Shown: one piece after another, positions 62,305 through 64,000 of the stretch | Position numbering within the stretch: position 1 is the stretch's first letter | Layout of the letters: the number at the start of each line of letters is the position of its first letter | Origin: Streptomyces globosus | Lineage (GTDB): Bacteria; Actinomycetota; Actinomycetes; Streptomycetales; Streptomycetaceae | DNA length: 64,000 nucleotides | Reading direction: 5' to 3' | NCBI RefSeq assembly: GCF_003325375.1 | Contig: NZ_CP030862.1 | Location: 186,001 to 250,000 of the forward strand | The notes under the pieces: model-generated | What the model was told of the DNA's origin: nothing | What the model saw: the letters and a program-made list of their open reading frames with translations, nothing else | Databases searched by the model: none | Translations under genes and position numbers: made by a program

Positions 62305-63945
62305 ATGATCGACCGTTCCGTCCCCCGCCGGGTGCGCCCGGCTCCGGAGCCGCCGGCCGCGGCGGCGCCGGCGGCCGCCCTCCCCGTACGGCCCCGGACC
62401 GGCCGACTCCTCGTCCTGGCCACCGTCTTCGTCTGCGCCGCCTGCGGCCTCGTCTACGAGCTGGAGCTGCTGGCCCTCGGCTCCTACCTCATCGGGGACT
62501 CCGTCACCCAGACGTCCGTCGTGCTGTCCGTCATGGTCTTCGCCATGGGTGTCGGATCCCTGCTGGCGAAGCGGCTGCGGACCCGGCCCGCCGTCGGGTT
62601 CGCCCTCATCGAGGCGGGCCTCGCCCTGCTCGGCGGGCTGTCTGCGATGGCGCTGTACGCGACCTTCGCCTGGCTGGGCGAGTCCCGGCCGGCGCTCGTC
62701 GCGTTCTCCCTCCTGATCGGGGTGCTGATCGGCGCGGAGATCCCGCTGCTGATGGCCCTCATCCAGCGGATCCGCAGGCAGGACGCCGGGGGCGCCGTCG
62801 CCGACCTGTTCGCCGCCGACTACGTGGGCGCCCTCGTCGGCGGCCTCGCCTTCCCCTTCCTGGTGCTGCCGGTGCTCGGCCAGCTCACCGGCGCCCTCCT
62901 GACCGGCACCGTCAACGCCGTCGCCGGCGCAGCCCTGGTCCTGTGGCTCTTCCGCGGCGACCTCACCCCCCGCTGGCGCCGGCTCCTCCTCGCCGTGAAC
63001 GCCGCCGTCCTCGCCGTCCTCGGCGCCGCGACCGTCCTCGCCGACGACTTCGAGGAGGTCGCCCGCCGGGCCGTCTACGGCGGAGAGGTCCGCGTCGCCC
63101 GGCAGACCGGCATGCAGGAGCTCGTCATCACCGGCCCCGCCGGCGGCCCGCCGCGCTCCCTCGACCTGTTCCTGGACGGGCGCCTGCGGGTCAGCGGCTA
63201 CGACGAGCACCGCTACCACGAGGCGCTCGTCCACCCCGCCATGACCGGCCCGCACGAGCGGGTCCTCGTCCTCGGCGGCGGCGACGGCCTCGCCGCCCGC
63301 GAGGTGCTGCGCCACCCCGGCGTGGCCTCCGTGACCGTCGTCGACCTCGACCCCGGCGTGGTCCGCCTCGCCCGCACCGACCCGGTGCTGTCCGCACTGA
63401 ACGGCCGCGTCTACGAGGACCCGCGGACCGCCGTCGTCACGCAGGACGCGTTCCGCTGGCTGCGCGGCCCGGCGGCCGCCCTCCGCTTCGACGTCATCGT
63501 CTCCGACCTGCCGGACCCGGGCGTCACCCCCAGCACCAAGCTGTACTCGCAGGAGTTCTACGGGCTCGCCGCCCGCGCCCTGGCCCCCGGAGGCCGCCTC
63601 GCCGTGCACGCCGGCTCCCCCGCCGCCCGCCCCCGTACGTTCTGGACCGTCGACGCCACCCTCCGCGCGGCCGGCCTCGCCACCGCCCCCTACAGCGCCG
63701 GAGGCCGCCTCGCCGGGTTCGCCGGGCCCGACCGCAGCCCGCGGGCCGGCGACGCACCGCCGCAGGAGTGGGGCTTCGTCCTCGCGGGACGCGGGCCGGA
63801 CGCCCCCGAGCTGCGCGTCGACCAGGGCACGCCCGCGCTGCGCTCGCTGACCACCCGGTCCCTGCGCGACGCCGCCCGCGACACGGAGCGGACCCGGGTG
63901 GCGGGGCTGCCGCCGTCGACGCTCCCGCATCCGCGCTACTCCTGA
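62305..63945 (+). CDS. Membrane-bound spermidine-synthase-like protein
   Basis: 546 residues from ATG 62305. Seven membrane helices in the first 250 residues ([89 protein letters not shown]). The C-terminal domain is aminopropyltransferase-like: [79 protein letters not shown]. The DGxxQxxxxDExxYHE core has R for Q ([16 protein letters not shown]), the Asp of the GGGDG loop is kept. Integral-membrane members of this family are widespread in actinobacteria; polyamine activity is unproven for them. Confidence 0.9.
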   Translation: MIDRSVPRRVRPAPEPPAAAAPAAALPVRPRTGRLLVLATVFVCAACGLVYELELLALGSYLIGDSVTQTSVVLSVMVFAMGVGSLLAKRLRTRPAVGFALIEAGLALLGGLSAMALYATFAWLGESRPALVAFSLLIGVLIGAEIPLLMALIQRIRRQDAGGAVADLFAADYVGALVGGLAFPFLVLPVLGQLTGALLTGTVNAVAGAALVLWLFRGDLTPRWRRLLLAVNAAVLAVLGAATVLADDFEEVARRAVYGGEVRVARQTGMQELVITGPAGGPPRSLDLFLDGRLRVSGYDEHRYHEALVHPAMTGPHERVLVLGGGDGLAAREVLRHPGVASVTVVDLDPGVVRLARTDPVLSALNGRVYEDPRTAVVTQDAFRWLRGPAAALRFDVIVSDLPDPGVTPSTKLYSQEFYGLAARALAPGGRLAVHAGSPAARPRTFWTVDATLRAAGLATAPYSAGGRLAGFAGPDRSPRAGDAPPQEWGFVLAGRGPDAPELRVDQGTPALRSLTTRSLRDAARDTERTRVAGLPPSTLPHPRYS

Positions 63946-64000
63946 CCGCTCCCGCGGATCGCGGTGCGCCGCGGGGGGCCCGCGGGCGGCCCGCGTCGGT

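Overview
The window is a very GC-rich actinobacterial chromosome segment, almost certainly from Streptomyces or a close relative. The evidence is frequent GTG starts, DUF5994, DUF5753-XRE and DUF1059 proteins, and the dnaK-grpE-dnaJ-hspR operon close to clpB, with HspR-type inverted repeats in front of both dnaK and clpB. No rRNA, CRISPR array or intact transposase was seen. One complete tRNA is present, tRNA-Gly(CCC) at 42018-42088.

Left part (1-24.8 kb). A class III aminotransferase runs off the left edge. At 2958-10229 lies a compact, mostly translationally coupled gene set: two ATP-grasp ligases, a radical SAM enzyme, a 3-mercaptopyruvate sulfurtransferase, an MFS exporter and a cystathionine beta-lyase-like PLP enzyme. 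It looks like a small sulfur-linked peptide or amino-acid natural product pathway that I cannot match to a known one. A cupin, a truncated ECF sigma gene, a GntR/DUF1648 pair and a DUF5994 locus follow. A conserved block comes next (SCO5918-like protein, CBS protein, DEAD-box helicase, cold-shock protein), then an XRE/DUF5753 regulator, an HTTM/DUF5819 membrane pair, a DUF3494 ice-binding-type secreted protein with a repeat tail, and a TetR/hydrolase divergent pair.

Middle part (24.8-42.1 kb). This is a composite genomic island built at tRNA-Gly(CCC). Four copies of the tRNA 3' half, each with a conserved arm on its right and three with a terminator hairpin on their left, lie in tandem at about 24.85, 28.6, 29.85 and 40.6 kb, all in the same orientation as the real tRNA. 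They divide the region into four successive inserts. Cargo includes TetR regulators, hydrolases, a PP2C phosphatase, a second DUF5994 locus, NhaA, a PGM1-like peptide ligase beside a 452-residue unknown, and a three-gene toxin-antitoxin-like operon. Several genes are decayed: P450, dihydrofolate reductase-like, HTH antitoxin, MFS and a recombinase C-terminus. No intact integrase is left.

Right part (42.1-64 kb). This is core chromosome: dCTP deaminase, phosphoribosyltransferase, a Yip1 membrane protein, a large Fe-S oxidoreductase, a sugar transferase, the HspR chaperone regulon (dnaK, grpE, dnaJ, hspR, clpB), YbjN, an aminotransferase, DUF2617 and a membrane spermidine-synthase-like protein. 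Between hspR and clpB is an unusual set: a LuxR-type regulator divergent from a small exported peptide with three DSGWR repeats, coupled to a Rieske-like protein whose ligand histidines appear replaced by arginine. A phd/relE-like toxin-antitoxin pair follows ybjN.
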